DNA of 64,000 bases from Parasponia andersonii (Eukaryota > Streptophyta > Magnoliopsida > Rosales > Cannabaceae), in contig JXTB01000175.1 of NCBI GenBank assembly GCA_002914805.1, positions 260,290 through 324,289 of the forward strand. Direction: 5' to 3'. Positions within the stretch are counted from its first letter, which is position 1; each line of letters starts with the position of its first letter. The translations under genes and the position numbers were made by a program. The notes beneath the pieces are model-generated. The model searched no databases. It was not told the origin of the DNA and saw only the letters and a list, made by a program, of their open reading frames with translations. Positions 12,969 to 25,515 of the stretch are shown in pieces.

Positions 12969-14482
12969 GCAAGTATATGACACTATGAGAGTAGTTCTAT
13001 AGAGCTTTAGAACCCAAAAATCTTGAGTTGAACTGGACAATAGAATTAGGCTATATATATATATATGAGTGTAACTCTTTCTACTCTCTAGATAGTAATG
13101 AAAAATCACTATCAAAAAGTATATGTGGTACATATACCGAAATAATATAATAGTTCTATTTGTATGGTTGATTTATTGAGTTGGTAGTAAGGGAACAAGT
13201 TTGTCACTAAAATCTTGAATGTTGGTTTGTTTATGATAATTTGTATCACGCCACTAAGTACATGATGTATATATAGTGAAATTTGGGCCTTGATAAGGGA
13301 AATTGTCTAGTAAGTACAGCTTATATCTCTTTTTCTCCCTAAGCACAGCTAGAAGTTTCCCTTAAAAGGAGAATTTTTTGGCCAGGTCAGGTATCACGGT
13401 TGGAAAGGGTGCATAGTACTGTTTTAGATATAGATAATATAAAAGAGTTTTCCAACAAGGGGACCCCACTAGATAGAGTGCGTTTCACTAGAAAATTCAG
13501 ATTTTGATTTTGGAGATATCAGTTTTCTCAAATCTCCACATGCTAACCACTGTACAAGCATATAGGATTATGGGGGTAAAATTGTAAAGAGAATGAACTA
13601 GGCCCTCTTCTTTTTTGGCACCCTTAAATGAAAACCACGAGTTGAGGCTAAGTATGAAAAAGGTCTACTTTAGATGAGGAAATTATAGATTGGGATTAGT
13701 TTTTTTTAGAGCTGTCTATAGGGCCACCACATTAATAACCGGCCTAAACATAACAAGCCAGAGAAAAAGGGAAGAGGAGGGGCATTATAACCAAGCATGC
13801 ACAATAGGGCCAACATTAATTTGTTATAAAGGAAGAGGACAAGCTAGTATAATTGATGTGAGCGTTTTTGATGAAAAAGGGTGTAGACAAGTATCATTGG
13901 CTTGAGTATTATTACATTATAATAACCCTAATATGTGATTAAGTACTTAAGAAAACTAGTTTAATATTCTCGAAAAAGATTAGCTTTTTTGTGAGTTTTA
14001 TTAAAATGCGGTTAATGAAAGTTAGTTGAGAAACTTTATGGGGTTGTTTATCTTAGCAAAATGGTTATGGGGTCATGACCCTTGATGCTTTCATATGGAC
14101 TTTTGAGGATTTGGTTAAAGGGGTTCTCATTGAACTCATGTGACGTGCAAATACTTAATTCATGCTTTTGATGCTTGTTGGTGTTCTTTAATAGAGGATT
14201 TAGAGTACTAATTACTAAATACGAATCCGGGGTCGATGCATTGTTTCTTGGTTAGTTTAATTAGCTGCGGAGATTTAAAGGACAAGGAAAGAATAGTGGA
14301 GTAAAGTACCTTGATTCTGAAAGAATGGCTAGCTAAAAGAGTACTACTCTTCCTAATCATGCCATGACTTGTAGATTAATAATGAAGGTAACCAACATCC
14401 ACGCTTTCACTTGAAAACTATAGTAACAACAAATATATTTTATGTAAAATTATGTGGGTCAGAAAGAAAACCTTTTTTTTGG
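12969..14482. other. 5' flank of the DUF828 gene and intergenic sequence
   Basis: A TATA-rich run (tatatatatatata, about 13051-13066) lies some 85 bp upstream of the ATG on the - strand and is a possible core promoter. An upstream in-frame stretch of codons precedes the ATG but is low-complexity and probably leader. Beyond 13140 I see no gene; the open frame at 13690-13905 has no family resemblance. Confidence 0.4.
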
Positions 14483-14850
14483 GGGTTCTTACGGAAATCC
14501 ATACCCATAGTGTTCAAAATTGAAAAAATCCGGATGAGCTGATTTTTTTTAAAATTAATTTTAAAAATATCACTTTTAAAATTTTTTAGAACAGTATCAC
14601 TTCAAATAAATATTTAGAAAATGCCACTTTTCTCTCAAAATGTTGACTTTTCATATTGGTTTCCCAAAGTAACATAACCAGATACCTGGAGTTATCTCAT
14701 GTACCTCAATATCTTATTAATTAATAAAAAGTGATATTTTTTAAAATATTTTTAAAAGTGATATTTTTCTAATTAAATCCGAGATTTTTCAAATTTTTTA
14801 AAACTTTTGTCAAAAAATGTAATTTCCTCGTGTATTTTAGTATGTTAGGT
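14483..14850. mobile_element. foldback MITE, family B, copy 1
   Basis: The left arm reads 'ttcttacggaaatcc', 'gttcaaaattgaaaaaatc', then 'aaaaatatcactttt'. The right arm returns the same phrases inverted: 'aaaagtgatattttt', 'gagatttttcaaatttttt', ending near 'aatttcctcgtg'. The centre is unique (ataaccagatacctggag). It is about 370 bp and non-coding. A second copy lies at about 38850-39235. The superfamily is undecided. Confidence 0.7.
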
Positions 14851-16320
14851 AGTCCTACACACTTCTCTATACTAGTAGATGATTAGGGACTCAACACGTC
14901 TAAAATAAAAAATATGACAAATGCTAACTCCCAGTTTAGAGGAATAGCGTGATTGTTAGATACACTTAACCTAATTGGTAATTACACCAACTTTTGATCT
15001 TAAGATCTTAAGTTCCAATTTCTTACCGATATAATAATTATAAATAAAAGATAAAATAAAAAACCGGTGGAATAGGCTTAATTACAAAGAAACTAAACCA
15101 TGGACGGACATACCCTTTATTATTGTAAATTATTTTAAAAAAGAAACAATTATTTGTGGATGAAGTACATCTTATCATTGCCAATTCTTGACCATTGTTC
15201 ACATTCCTCGTTCCACTTCTATGCACTCTCGCTTAATTAGCTTTGACTGAAAGTGATCCATATACCACTAGCTCAAATGATTTTGTGTAGAATCATTCAG
15301 ATTTTATTACATTCAAAATAATCCAGTATTTGGAATTTGTGGTCATTATGATATACGAACCGCTAACCATGTATATATTGAAAGGAAATAACTTCGTTAA
15401 TATTCACGTAAGAATTATAATAGACATTGGGTTATATATAATCCCTTATAATGAGAATCAGGAAAATAATTCATAAATTTGAAGATAAAAACTCTTTTCA
15501 GAGATCTCAGAGCATCGATGGTCCCCAATGACGATCTTAGAGAAAAATTTTATGAAAAATAAATTAGAACTCTTCAATAGCTCATCTTGATTCTTCCTAA
15601 TCCAAATTAGCACATCTGATTAATTGATTCACTGAAGGAGATTCTACTAACTTCAACCCGTAATGGTAACTATCTTTCTAGATCTAAATAAAAAATGATA
15701 TAGATATAGAGGACATCCACACTCTTGAAAAATAAAAAACAAAAAACAACATAAACTACTATAGATCTAGCTCTCGGGGTATTAAGACCTCCCTAGATCT
15801 ATAATTAGGAGGAAGACTACCTCTCCACATAATAGGACTATTTGACAATAAAATTAAAAACAAAAAAACATAGAGAAACGTTCCTGTTGGAGGAAGAGAG
15901 ATCCCAGGTCTAACCATATTTTAGCGCCAGAGACAATATTTACAAAATTCAAATGCGAAAATAGGATTCAAGTAATAGTTCTAGTTCCAAAAATAGGATA
16001 AACATTTTTAAAAATGAATGTTATTACTATCAAATGTGTAGATAACTTTGTGTTTATGTTTTTTTATATAAAATTTATATTACCCAAAGTTCTTTTAATA
16101 CTAGTTCTAAATTACTAATAAAGTTACTAAATAACATATAAATATAAGGTATTTTCAATTTTGACCCTCATTTAAAGTACGTGATGAAAAAAAATTGAAA
16201 AATTAGAATTTATTTGGAAAACTAAAACTTTTAGTTAATGAAAATATCTGAAGTCCAAAATTACTTTCAACTCAACCCTAGGCAGAAATTTTCAAATATA
16301 TCAAGAAAAGCAAAAGTGAA
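14851..16320. other. AT-rich intergenic sequence, nothing recognised
   Basis: No sustained coding, RNA gene or clear repeat was recognised. A patch at about 15480-15900 is slightly less AT-rich but has no open frame of note. Confidence 0.5.
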
Positions 16321-16329
16321 GGAGGTAGT

Positions 16330-16560
16330 GTTGGGAAAATTGCCAACCATTTTGGCTGTGGTCGATATTGTTTGACCGAGATCGAGATTTTTCGATATTG
16401 TTTGGCTGGGATTGAAAATTTTGACATGTTGATCAATATTTTTTGGCTGGGGTTGAAAATTTTTCAACTGTTGGTCAAGAATCAGTCAAAACGGTCTGGA
16501 GAGACAGCCAAACAAGTTCGACTGTTATTAAAAATTTTTGACCCTAATCGAGCAGAGATG
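16330..16560. repeat. motif-rich stretch ('gaaaattttgac'-like words)
   Basis: About eight variants of a word resembling ggtcgaaaattttgac recur here, several times preceded by 'ttggctg' or 'ttgac'. A related stretch lies at about 34060-34280. The motif is close to palindromic. No element boundary was found. Confidence 0.45.
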
Positions 16561-16922
16561 CCGTTGAGATTAGGATCAGGACACACTGTGATAAAATGTT
16601 GCAGGTGGTAGAAATAGTTTAAGATTTGTTAGGAAATATAGTATTTAAGTAATTTTATATGTATACTATGACAAATAAGGGTTAATTTAAAAATATTTAC
16701 GGATGAGTCCTTTTTCATCACGTGGGGCTTAATATAATCCTTAGGAGTAAATTCTCCTAACATTATAGGTATACGAGTATCATATGTACATATCTTATTT
16801 GGTTTGCTAGTGTAATGATAATAACAGAGCATACCTATTTAATTTTCCTAAAAAAATTATTAGTAAAAAATTCAAAATATCATTTTAAATTATTTATTAC
16901 ATCCTACCTCTTTTAAACCTAT

Positions 16923-18195
16923 TACTCGTATCTCTCATCTTAAGGATCATTGGCGTCCTGGGGATTTTATACATCAAGGTGTTTGGAATATTGATTTTTT
17001 AAAGCATTTTTTGTGGCCAGATGATGTAGAGCTTATAAGATGCATTCCTCTTAGTTGCATGCATTGCCTAGATATTTTAATTTGGCACTTTGAATCTACT
17101 AGGGTATACTTTGTTAAATCAAGATATAAGCTAGCACGTTCTCTATTTGTGGAGGCAGAAAGTTCTAAGGTTGGGGCGGATTTTGTCTGGTGGAAAAGTT
17201 TTTGAAAGTTTATCTATTTCGTTGAAGATCAAAATTTGCTTGTGGAGAGGTTTCTTAAAGGCTTTACTGACGAGACTTAATCTCCAGAATTGTCATGTTC
17301 CTTGTTTAGCTTGAATGTCTTCCCTTCATGGTTTCATGGTTTCATGGTTTTTGGTCTTGTGATCTTGTCTCTAATATATGGACTTTGAGTTCTTTATGGT
17401 TGAAGATATATAAGTTTGATGGTTTTACCTTTGGAGCTCTTTGTATCTTTGCTGCGTAGACTTTATCAAAGGGTAAGCTGAATGTTTTTTGTTGCCTAAC
17501 CTGGAGTATTTGGGGTGCAAGAAATCGAATAATATTTGACAACATATTTCTGCTCCTTTGGATATTCTTGATAATGATGATCGGGTTTTGGCAAGTTACC
17601 ATGTTGTTATTTTTGTGGTTTGTTGTCTATAGCATGTAGTAGCGAAAGCTAAGAGATAAGAGACAGGTCCCCTTGGGAATATAAGTGGTCTAAAGCTAAA
17701 TTCTGATGCTTCCTTTGTAGAAAAGGACGGAGGAGTAGGATATGGTACGGTGATTTGGGATTCTTCTGGAGCTCTTGTTGCTTTCTCTTATGACAGATTT
17801 GATGGTGCATTATCTGCTCATCAAGTTGAACTTATGATCGTTAAAGCTTTTTTGCTTGCTTCTAATCGTAATCTGCAACTCTCTTTACTTGGAGTGTGAT
17901 GCTATGAATGTTGTCCAAGCTATTAATAATTGTTCTATTAGTTTTGTTGATGGTCTAATTATGAAAGACATTATTGATTTAATCTCACTTGGAGGAGGCG
18001 GAAGTTGTTACCATATTTCTCGTCGTAGAAAAATAGTAGCCCACCCTCTAGGGTTGGTGTATTTGAGATCTTTGGTTGCATTTTCAGAGGATTAAAGGTT
18101 TGTTCCTCCTTTTTTGTACGATGTTGTTGAAGCCAATTTAGCTACTAGTTCTTAATAAAATCCCTCCAGGATTCTTTTCGGAAAAAGAAAAGAGA
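16923..18195 (+). mobile_element. 3' end of a LINE (non-LTR retrotransposon), decayed
   Basis: The first part reads ITRISHLKDHWRPGDF, then FLWPDDVELIRCIPL and IWHFESTRVYFVKSRYKLA up to DFVWWKSF. This is the segment that follows plant LINE reverse transcriptases (zf-RVT region). After a poorly conserved, shortened middle, a LINE-type RNase H domain follows: KLNSDASFVEKDGGVGYGTVIWD, HQVELMIVKA, LECDAMNVVQAI and VAHPLG, so the acidic and His positions are recognisable. A TGA stops the first part after the KSF at 17203-17205, and the RNase H is split by a frameshift near 17870 (first part frame ending LSLLGV, second part LECDAMN). The reverse transcriptase and endonuclease are absent. It is dead, 5'-truncated and internally deleted. 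Confidence 0.85.
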
Positions 18196-18203
18196 ATGTC
18201 CTT

Positions 18204-19140
18204 TTAAGAAATGGTAAATAACACCATTGGTCCTTAATGTGTTATTGTTTTGGCATATTGGTCCTCAAACTTTTTTTGGCATTTAAGTACTTAATATTTC
18301 TTGTTTTTAGTACCATTGTATATTCCATCCAATATTTTACCAAAATTCATTTAAGTGGAAGACATTTTATACCATTAATTCCTAATGTTTAAAATATTTA
18401 GCAATTTGGTCCTTTTTTTTGGTATTCGTAACAATGGTATCTTCCAAAATAAAAATAATAGTAGTGAAAATGCTTGGCAAAACAACAAATTGAGAAAATC
18501 TATAAACTCCATACTTAAGTATATTAATTTTTACATGTAAACAATAAGTTATTTTCTTTAGAATAACATAAAAAAATTGAAAAAACTATAAAAATTTCCA
18601 AGCTTATTTGCTATAAATAGTTAGTTAATTTTTTAGAATAATCATTCATAATTAAATGAAAATTTAATAAATATAGTAAATTTTCAGTTAAATTTGACTA
18701 GTAGAAAAGAGCATATGTGAATTTTTATATTTTAGTTTTAAACATGGTAAAATAATTTTTTTATTCATAAGAGTTTCTATAGTTCAACATAAACTAAAGT
18801 TGGTCAGTGTATTTTTTTTTCTTTCTGAATTAAATTTTTAAATAAATTATTTATTTCATATTTGTTTTTGAATTTTAATATTTTAAAAGATTGGCAGATG
18901 TAATATTATAAATCTGATATATGAAAAAAAGAGACCAAATTATTAAACAATTAAAATAATAGGAATCAATGACACAAAATTTTCCCATACAAATGAATTC
19001 TACTTAAATAACATATGTCAAAAGGATTAACAGTGCCAAAAAGATAAGTCTTAAGTACTTAAATACCACAAAAAAAGATTGAAAACTAATATACTAAAAT
19101 AGTAATATACTAGGACCAATGTTGCCATTATTCCCTTAAG
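18204..19140. mobile_element. foldback element, family C, about 940 bp with ~220-bp inverted arms
   Basis: The left arm (ttaagaaatggtaaataac, 'accattggtcctta', 'ggcatttaagtacttaa', 'agcaatttggtcc') is matched by the inverted right arm (reverse strand from 19140: cttaagggaataatgg, 'acattggtccta', 'ggtatttaagtacttaag', 'aataatttggtc'). The interior is AT-rich and non-coding. The start lies directly at the 3' end of the LINE. Long inverted arms with a non-coding core fit a MULE-type or foldback non-autonomous DNA transposon. Confidence 0.8.
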
Positions 19141-19588
19141 ATACCATGTGAATGTCTCTACTCTTTTGCATATATTTTTAACAACAAAAGTGCCTAAAGG
19201 ATGCAAAATGAAACAGTTAGATAGATCAAGTGCCCAAATAAGTGCATTTTAAAGTTCATGGGCCTCTGAAATTTGAGGTATAATTTAGAAGCTAATAAAA
19301 GGATTCACCACCACTCCCGTTATTGGCACATTTTACTTTTCGATTCATTTATAACAAAAAAAGTGATAAAAAATGGGACAAAAGAAAAGAGAACTTTCAA
19401 TAATTAAGTCAGTAATACACAAAACAAAAATTTAGGTGTACGTCTTTTTTTTTTTTTAATAAATTTGTTTAAGTAGATATTCAAATTTTATATTTTATAT
19501 CTAAATATGCAAGTTTAAAAAACTTCTTAGTTAATTAATCTTTTAATTTTCAGTTTTGCCCTTATCTTATTTGTTCTTTTTCCCCCTA

Positions 19589-19591
<3 letters not shown>

Positions 19592-19630
<39 letters not shown>
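19592..19630 (+). repeat. (TC)n microsatellite
   Basis: An uninterrupted CT dinucleotide run of about 39 bases. Confidence 0.95.
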
Positions 19631-19637
<7 letters not shown>

Positions 19638-19925
19638 ATCGATTTTCTGATAAACTTTTATACTTTCTGGAATTTTAAGTTTCTTCTCCAGTGGTGTTTT
19701 TGGCAAATTTGTTATTTCATCCTTGGAGGTATGTATTATATCGTTGATATGAGATTTGATTTTGACTTTCTTGATTATATTGTGTCTTGTTTTGGGACTT
19801 TTGATTTTTACTACTAATTTTTTTTGCTATTGATATTAATTTTCTATATAATCTTATTTTTTTGTTATTAATTAATGATTATTTGTGTTTTCTTATATGT
19901 TTCTGAATTATTTTTTGCAATTGGT

Positions 19926-20530
19926 ATTGGTACATGAATTTTTTTTCTTGATTCATATATTTTTTGGGTAGTATATAGTATTACTGTTTGTTGTTTTTAG
20001 TTGTTGAAGATGTTCACTATTTTTAGTTCGATTCATGAATTCTTTGTTCGATATATGTGACTTTTGTGCTGGTATATAGTGTTTTTTTTTTCTAGCTTTT
20101 GTTTATGAATATGTTATGTATTTTTTTGTTTGGTTCACAAATTTTTGCTTATGGTATATGTGATTTTAAGATGGTATATAATATTTTTGGTTGTGGTATA
20201 CTATTTTTGAATTATTTTTTTGTGATTGATAATAATTCATGAATTATTTGTTGTGGTACATATATTTTTTGTATTAATATATAGTATTACCATTTTTCTA
20301 TTTTTGTTGTTGAATAATTTTACTATTTGTAGTCCAGTTCATAGATCTTTTGTTGCAGTATTGTGTTTTTTGTACTGGTATATAGTGTTTCTATTCTCCA
20401 CTTTTTGTTTGTGAATATATTGAGTATTTTCTTTTTTTTTTGTTAACATATTTTTGGACGTGGTATATAGGATTTTTGAGATAATATAAAGCATATATGC
20501 TTTGTGGTTATTATATGTTCATTATTTATT
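19926..20530 (+). repeat. two tandem ~306-bp degenerate repeats
   Basis: The phrase 'ctggtatatagtgttt' recurs 306 bp apart (about 20069 and 20375). The same order of phrases surrounds both: ttcatgaatt, then tagtattac, a ttgttgttgaa-like phrase, ctggtatatagtg, ctttttgttt and gtgaatat. A third, partial unit may follow to about 20700. Confidence 0.6.
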
Positions 20531-20965
20531 GTTTGTTTCGTATATTTTTGGTTGTGGTATATGTGATTTTTGTGATAGTGTAATTTTTATTATAGTAGTA
20601 TTGTTGAACATGTTTAATACTTTGTCTTTAGCTTCTATACTTTTTGTTATGGTTCATATGCTTATGAACTTTGTATGCAGAATGATGTACCTAATTTAGG
20701 TTTTTATATACTTGTTATAGGTGTTTGAAATTCTCTTATTTTGATAGTATTTTAAAATATGTTTATGTTATATATGGTTTATGTACTTATGTACCTTATT
20801 TAGTGATTCATGTACCTAATTTATTTTTTTTATGTACTAGGTATACTTCTTATTTTTTACTTATTTATTTTTGATGTGTTTATAAGTATGGCAAATATAC
20901 CTATTATTATTTATTATCATTGTTGTTAGGTGGTAAAAAAGAAAATAATCCTCTTTGCTGGTGAT

Positions 20966-21037
20966 TTCAAAAAGAAGAAGCAAATCAAGTGCAATCGATG
21001 TAAGTAATTTGGCCACAATCGAAAAACTTGCCGAAAT
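20966..21037 (+). pseudogene. zinc-knuckle remnant of a MULE-type transposase
   Basis: One frame reads FKKKKQIKCNRCK, then a TAA at 21005-21007, then FGHNRKTCRN. The spacing C-X2-C-X4-H-X4-C is that of the CCHC knuckle found after the SWIM domain of MuDR/MULE transposases. A lysine-rich lead-in is also typical. Only this piece of the protein is recognisable. A retroviral-type knuckle is less likely because of the basic lead-in and the lack of any other gag or pol sequence nearby. Confidence 0.6.
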
Positions 21038-23199
21038 TTAATTTTTGTTGAATTACGTCTTTTGAAAAGGATGAAAAACGTAGGGATCAATAGTCTCTTT
21101 ATATTGAGTTTGTAGTTTGTTTCATTATTAAACAAAGGATTTTCTTTTTTTTTTTCCCTATATTTATATGCATAAAATTATGGTTCTAGTATATATACAT
21201 TTTGTCATTGTATATGAGGTTATATACCAGGTTTTAGATTCATTTCATTGAGATATTGGATAAATAAATATTGCTATTTTATTTCAAGGTGTTTTAATAC
21301 AATAAATTTTTAGTCATAATATATGGAAACTTTGTCAATGTTTAGGAGTTTATATACTAGATTCATTACTTTAAGTATTAGATACTATTATTTTATTTCT
21401 AGATATTCTTACACTTTCAGGTACATGAATTTTTTGTCATGGTATATGAGATTATATACTATAAAGAGAAATTTTTTTTAATGTACATTATCATTCGTAA
21501 ACAATTTAGATTACTCAAATATACTTCACAAAATGAATAACTCAAAACAAGTAAGTAATAGTTTAGATTTATATCAAATCGCATTATATAAAACATATGA
21601 GCCAACAAGAAAATTATATAAGATTCAATATTTTTATAATTAAAAGTATTCACTACAATAATATTTGTTAAACCAAAAAATTAAAATATCATATTATCTT
21701 TTATAAGCCAAAACAAGATTATATATTCCATATCACTTTCATTTTTGTGTTATTGTATCACTTGCGTATCATGTCCTCCTCTTATTATTGACCTAATGAT
21801 AAAGTTATACGGCCATCTTCTACCGATGGAATTACATGTTCTCTTATGTTATTTATTTATACTGAAATTTATCATCAATGCCTCTAATTTTTTAATACAA
21901 ACATTCTATTATCACCCCTATTTTCATGAGAGAAACTATCAATTTTTATATGTCATATACCAGGTATTAAAAATTATGTCTCATTCAAATTAGCATATAC
22001 CACACTCAGGTATTAAACTAAGTTCGTAAGTCATATATTAAGTATTAAAAGTCACTTCCTTTAGCCAATTTTATATATACTAGTATTGATTTTGTAGAGT
22101 TATCTTACCTATTTTGTAGTACTTCAATAATTTCTACAAAGTTTAGGGTAAAGTTTTTTTGTTGATATCTTTTCTCTTCTCATAAAAGGTTGTGGATTCT
22201 AAGAAATTTGGTATCATCATTATATAAACAATAAGTACTATAGGAGGTTTGGTCACTTAGTTTTTGGTATAATATACTCGATTTTAATTAGAATTCTGTA
22301 AATATATAAACCAAATACTTGGATATAAACGAAACACGTAAACTTATTAACGAAATATAAATTAAACATATATTGAAAAATTCATAAACCACTATGAAAA
22401 ATTATAAATTATTATGAAAAATTTATGAATCAAACAGAATTACATATCAAATGAATGTATGCACTCGAGTTCATAAATGTGTGTACTTGAGGAATATATA
22501 CAATTGAGAAAAAAAAAATCTATAAACCAGATATCTATAAAACCATATATTTTTAAATGAGATTTAAAGTAAAATCTTATACCAATAACTCTTTCTGTGT
22601 ACATAAACTCAAATGCATCTGAAATACTAGATTTATACTTGTAGAAACAAGAACCAATCATGAACTAAAACTAATAATATATATATATATATAAATGCAG
22701 GTAAGACTTGCAATTCAGGAAATTATAAGAATCGAAATACCCAAATAGATATATTTATTAACTAAATACAAATTAAATAAATAATAAATCAAAAATAAAT
22801 ATAAATTAATAAATTTATGAACCATACATATAGCTTTAGAAAATGAATGAACTAAATAATATCTACGTGGCAAATATGAACCATATAAGTAAAGTCAATT
22901 CACGAACCACACTTAGAGATTCACAAACTAATTAAAGACGTAAAGACATAAGTTTGTGAACCAAATAACATAATATCAATCAATAAATAAAAGTTACCAA
23001 TGAAACCGATAAATTTATTAGCCAAATACAAATTAAATTAGCGATGAAAAATTTATAAATCACTATAAAAAAAATTATAAACTATTGTGAAAAAGCTCAA
23101 ATTACCATGAAAATTTTATGAATTACTATAAAAAATTATGAAACATTATACAATTAATTAAAAAATAAATAAATAGTTCAAAAACCAATGATTTTAGAT

Positions 23200-23451
23200 C
23201 TAGGCAAGAGAATCATAAGCTGAATCAATAGAAATCCCCATGGTCAGACTCAATACCTTGACGAATAGAGGGTGAGAAGGAGATGGATTGGCCTTCTTCA
23301 GTGACTTGGCTTTATTCAGCTTCAAGGCTTTGGCTGCCTTCGCGTCCGGCATCGATGAAATGATTTCGATGGAGACAAATTGGCCTTCTTCAGTGCCATA
23401 GCCCAAAACCACACAGGCTTTCAATTCTGAACAGTTTCTGTCTCCTAGCAT
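23200..23451 (-). CDS. small unknown open frame, possibly a captured gene fragment
   Basis: An 83-residue frame in a patch clearly less AT-rich than its surroundings. It contains GYGTEEGQFVSIEIISSMPD, then a Lys/Ala-rich segment (AKAAKALKLNKAKSLKKAN) and SHPLFVKVLSLTMGISIDSAYDSLA. I do not recognise it. Its position beside the A-rich arm of the probable MULE suggests a host exon captured by that element, but this is inference. There is no evidence of expression. Confidence 0.3.
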   Translation of the reverse strand: MLGDRNCSELKACVVLGYGTEEGQFVSIEIISSMPDAKAAKALKLNKAKSLKKANPSPSHPLFVKVLSLTMGISIDSAYDSLA

Positions 23452-23560
23452 TTAAAAAAAATAATGGAAAAGTCGAAGCTCAATGGAGAACATCCAAACT
23501 TGTCCTAGCATAAAAAATCTCTCTAAAAAAATCAGACATGGAAATGTAAGGGGAGTGTTT

Positions 23561-25187
23561 CACCAAAATCTTAGGAAGAAATTGGATATTGGGCTTAAGT
23601 GATTTTAGGCTTCAGAAGGATATTTTTGGTACAGTATATTCCAATGGACATGGTGAATATTTAACTATTAAATTTAGGTCCTTGACATACACTAAATTTT
23701 GTCCAATACCTACTAGTCCTATACAAAATTTGAGATATATGCTCTATTCAATAAAAAAGAGGCATGTGTTTTCTCGACAAAAATAAACCTAGAAATATCA
23801 AAGACAAACTTTGACTGATTCACATAATTACAAAATAACAATAACTCAATGGTATAAGATGATTTTCGACCATCCTCTCGATCGGTTTCGTCAACTTTCA
23901 ATGAAATTTAGACCCAATGTATATAACTTGAGATTCGATGATTTTTAAACCTTTTTTTGCTAATTTTAAAAAAACACTTGAAAATGATAAGTTTTGGTTA
24001 AAAAATTGTTGCTTTTCAAAATTTGTCATTTTTGGTAGAAAATAGTAGGTATCGCGGTTCTTTATTTATAAGTACTTGATTATTTTTTTTAAAGACATAA
24101 TTTTTTTTTAAAAAAAATCGAAACTTAAGAATATTTTATGTTTAAGCATACTCATTACATTTAAAGATAGAATTATTGCTTACACATATTGATGTGTCGA
24201 TAAAAAAACATATTAGAGCTAATGAGATACTTGAGAACTTGATTGTTTTTATTAACAAAGCTTGAGCACATCTTTTTTAATATTGACATTGTTTTCTTTT
24301 CAACTTGGGATTATTTTTCATTGAGATAGAGAGAAAAATATAGGGGCATAATGTGAATATTGAGGGTATTTTAGTCTTTCTAGGTACCTAGAAGCATATA
24401 TCTAAAAGTTTAATTGAGTGGAGTATTTGCATGTATCTCAAATTAGTTATATTATTGAGTACACTTAATAAAATTTCTCAACAAAAAGATCGGGTGCCAA
24501 AATCGGGACGTTTTAAAGAATAAGGGCGAAAATGATATTTAGGTAATAGTTTGAGAGCCAAAAATAAGATTAAACCCTTGCTGAAATTATCCTGCACGAA
24601 TATTTGAATGCACCCAACTATCACATAAGCTTGAAATTGGGTTTTAGGCCGATAGGTTTAGGGGAATGAGTAATTTGGGCTTTGATAGCATATAGAATAT
24701 TGAACTGAGAAGATCATTCAACCATAGCTTTTAGGGTATTCAGCGAATCAATATCACACCATTTTAGTTATATCGCATTAGTTATTTGGGGTAACTTAAA
24801 AAGCCCCATATAATCATTTTAGCACAAATTTAGCTTTTCTTTTTTTAAACAAGTTTGGCCCATCATTCGTAATTTTAGAATTTTTTAAATAAAAATTTCA
24901 ATACATTAAATTCTAAAATCAAACTAAATAACAAACCTAAATATTAAGTAATTAAGTTCAAAATTTTCAAGAAGTTCAAATGCATCTAATTATCTAAATA
25001 TTTAAATCCAAGACATCTAATGACTATAATACTAAATCCAAGTCTATAAAGGAACAAATCAAGCTTGCATATTAAATATTACATATTAAAAATAAGAACT
25101 CAACTAAATTCAAGATACTAGATAATCAAGACTCAAGCCAATCAAAGTTTACAAGATGAAATCCTACATCTAATGGCCAAATCCAAG

Positions 25188-25190
<3 letters not shown>
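23561..25190. other. AT-rich intergenic sequence
   Basis: No gene recognised. The part from about 24870 to 25180 is a loose repeat of words such as 'aaatccaag' and 'catctaat', too degenerate to assign a unit. Confidence 0.5.

Positions 25191-25242
<52 letters not shown>
25191..25242. repeat. (AT)n microsatellite
   Basis: About 26 AT dinucleotides without interruption, adjoining the MITE that starts at about 25244. Confidence 0.95.
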
Positions 25243-25243
<1 letters not shown>

Positions 25244-25244
<1 letters not shown>

Positions 25245-25515
25245 GTACCAATTCAGTAGGTACTCTTTTTTTTACCTATCTTTTTTTTACCTATCTATAG
25301 GTATTATTTTTCCCAATTAAAATTAGTCACATATATCTTTTATAATAAAAGTTAGAGAGAAAAAAATATTAAATAATATGTATTTATTTTTATTATTATT
25401 TTTCAAGTACTCAGATTATGGTAGTCAATATATCATGATCTAACGGCTAAAAAAATACCTTTGAATAGGTAAAAAAAATATACATAGACTAAAAAAATAT
25501 CTACTGGATTGGGAA
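25244..25515. mobile_element. short MITE, family D, with ~70-bp imperfect inverted ends
   Basis: The left end reads ggtaccaattcagtaggtac and the right end, reversed, reads gttcccaatccagtagatat. Both continue with 'ttttttacctat' and 'ataggtat'-type words. The element is about 270 bp with AT dinucleotides on both sides, so a TA-type target duplication is possible but cannot be proved inside a microsatellite. Confidence 0.75.

Larger units (their letters stand above)
19640..23560. mobile_element. probable MULE-like DNA transposon relic with repeat-rich arms
   Basis: Three things point to one degraded element. The left third (19640-20900) is T-rich and built from words like 'ttcatgaattttttgtt' and 'tggtatatagtg'. 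The right third (about 22300-23165) is A-rich and carries the inverse words ('aaaaatttatgaatca', 'accactatgaaaaatt'). Between them lies a CX2CX4HX4C zinc knuckle of the kind found at the C-terminus of MuDR-type transposases (20990-21031). No transposase core domain or clear terminal repeats were found, so the limits are approximate. Confidence 0.45.

Noticed and set aside
13690-13905. 71-residue open frame on +
   Set aside because: No family resemblance, no good ATG context, and isolated in spacer.
19635-20699. Several short hydrophobic open frames on +
   Set aside because: They arise from T-rich degenerate repeats in the probable MULE arm (Phe/Leu/Tyr/Val codons) and are not membrane proteins.
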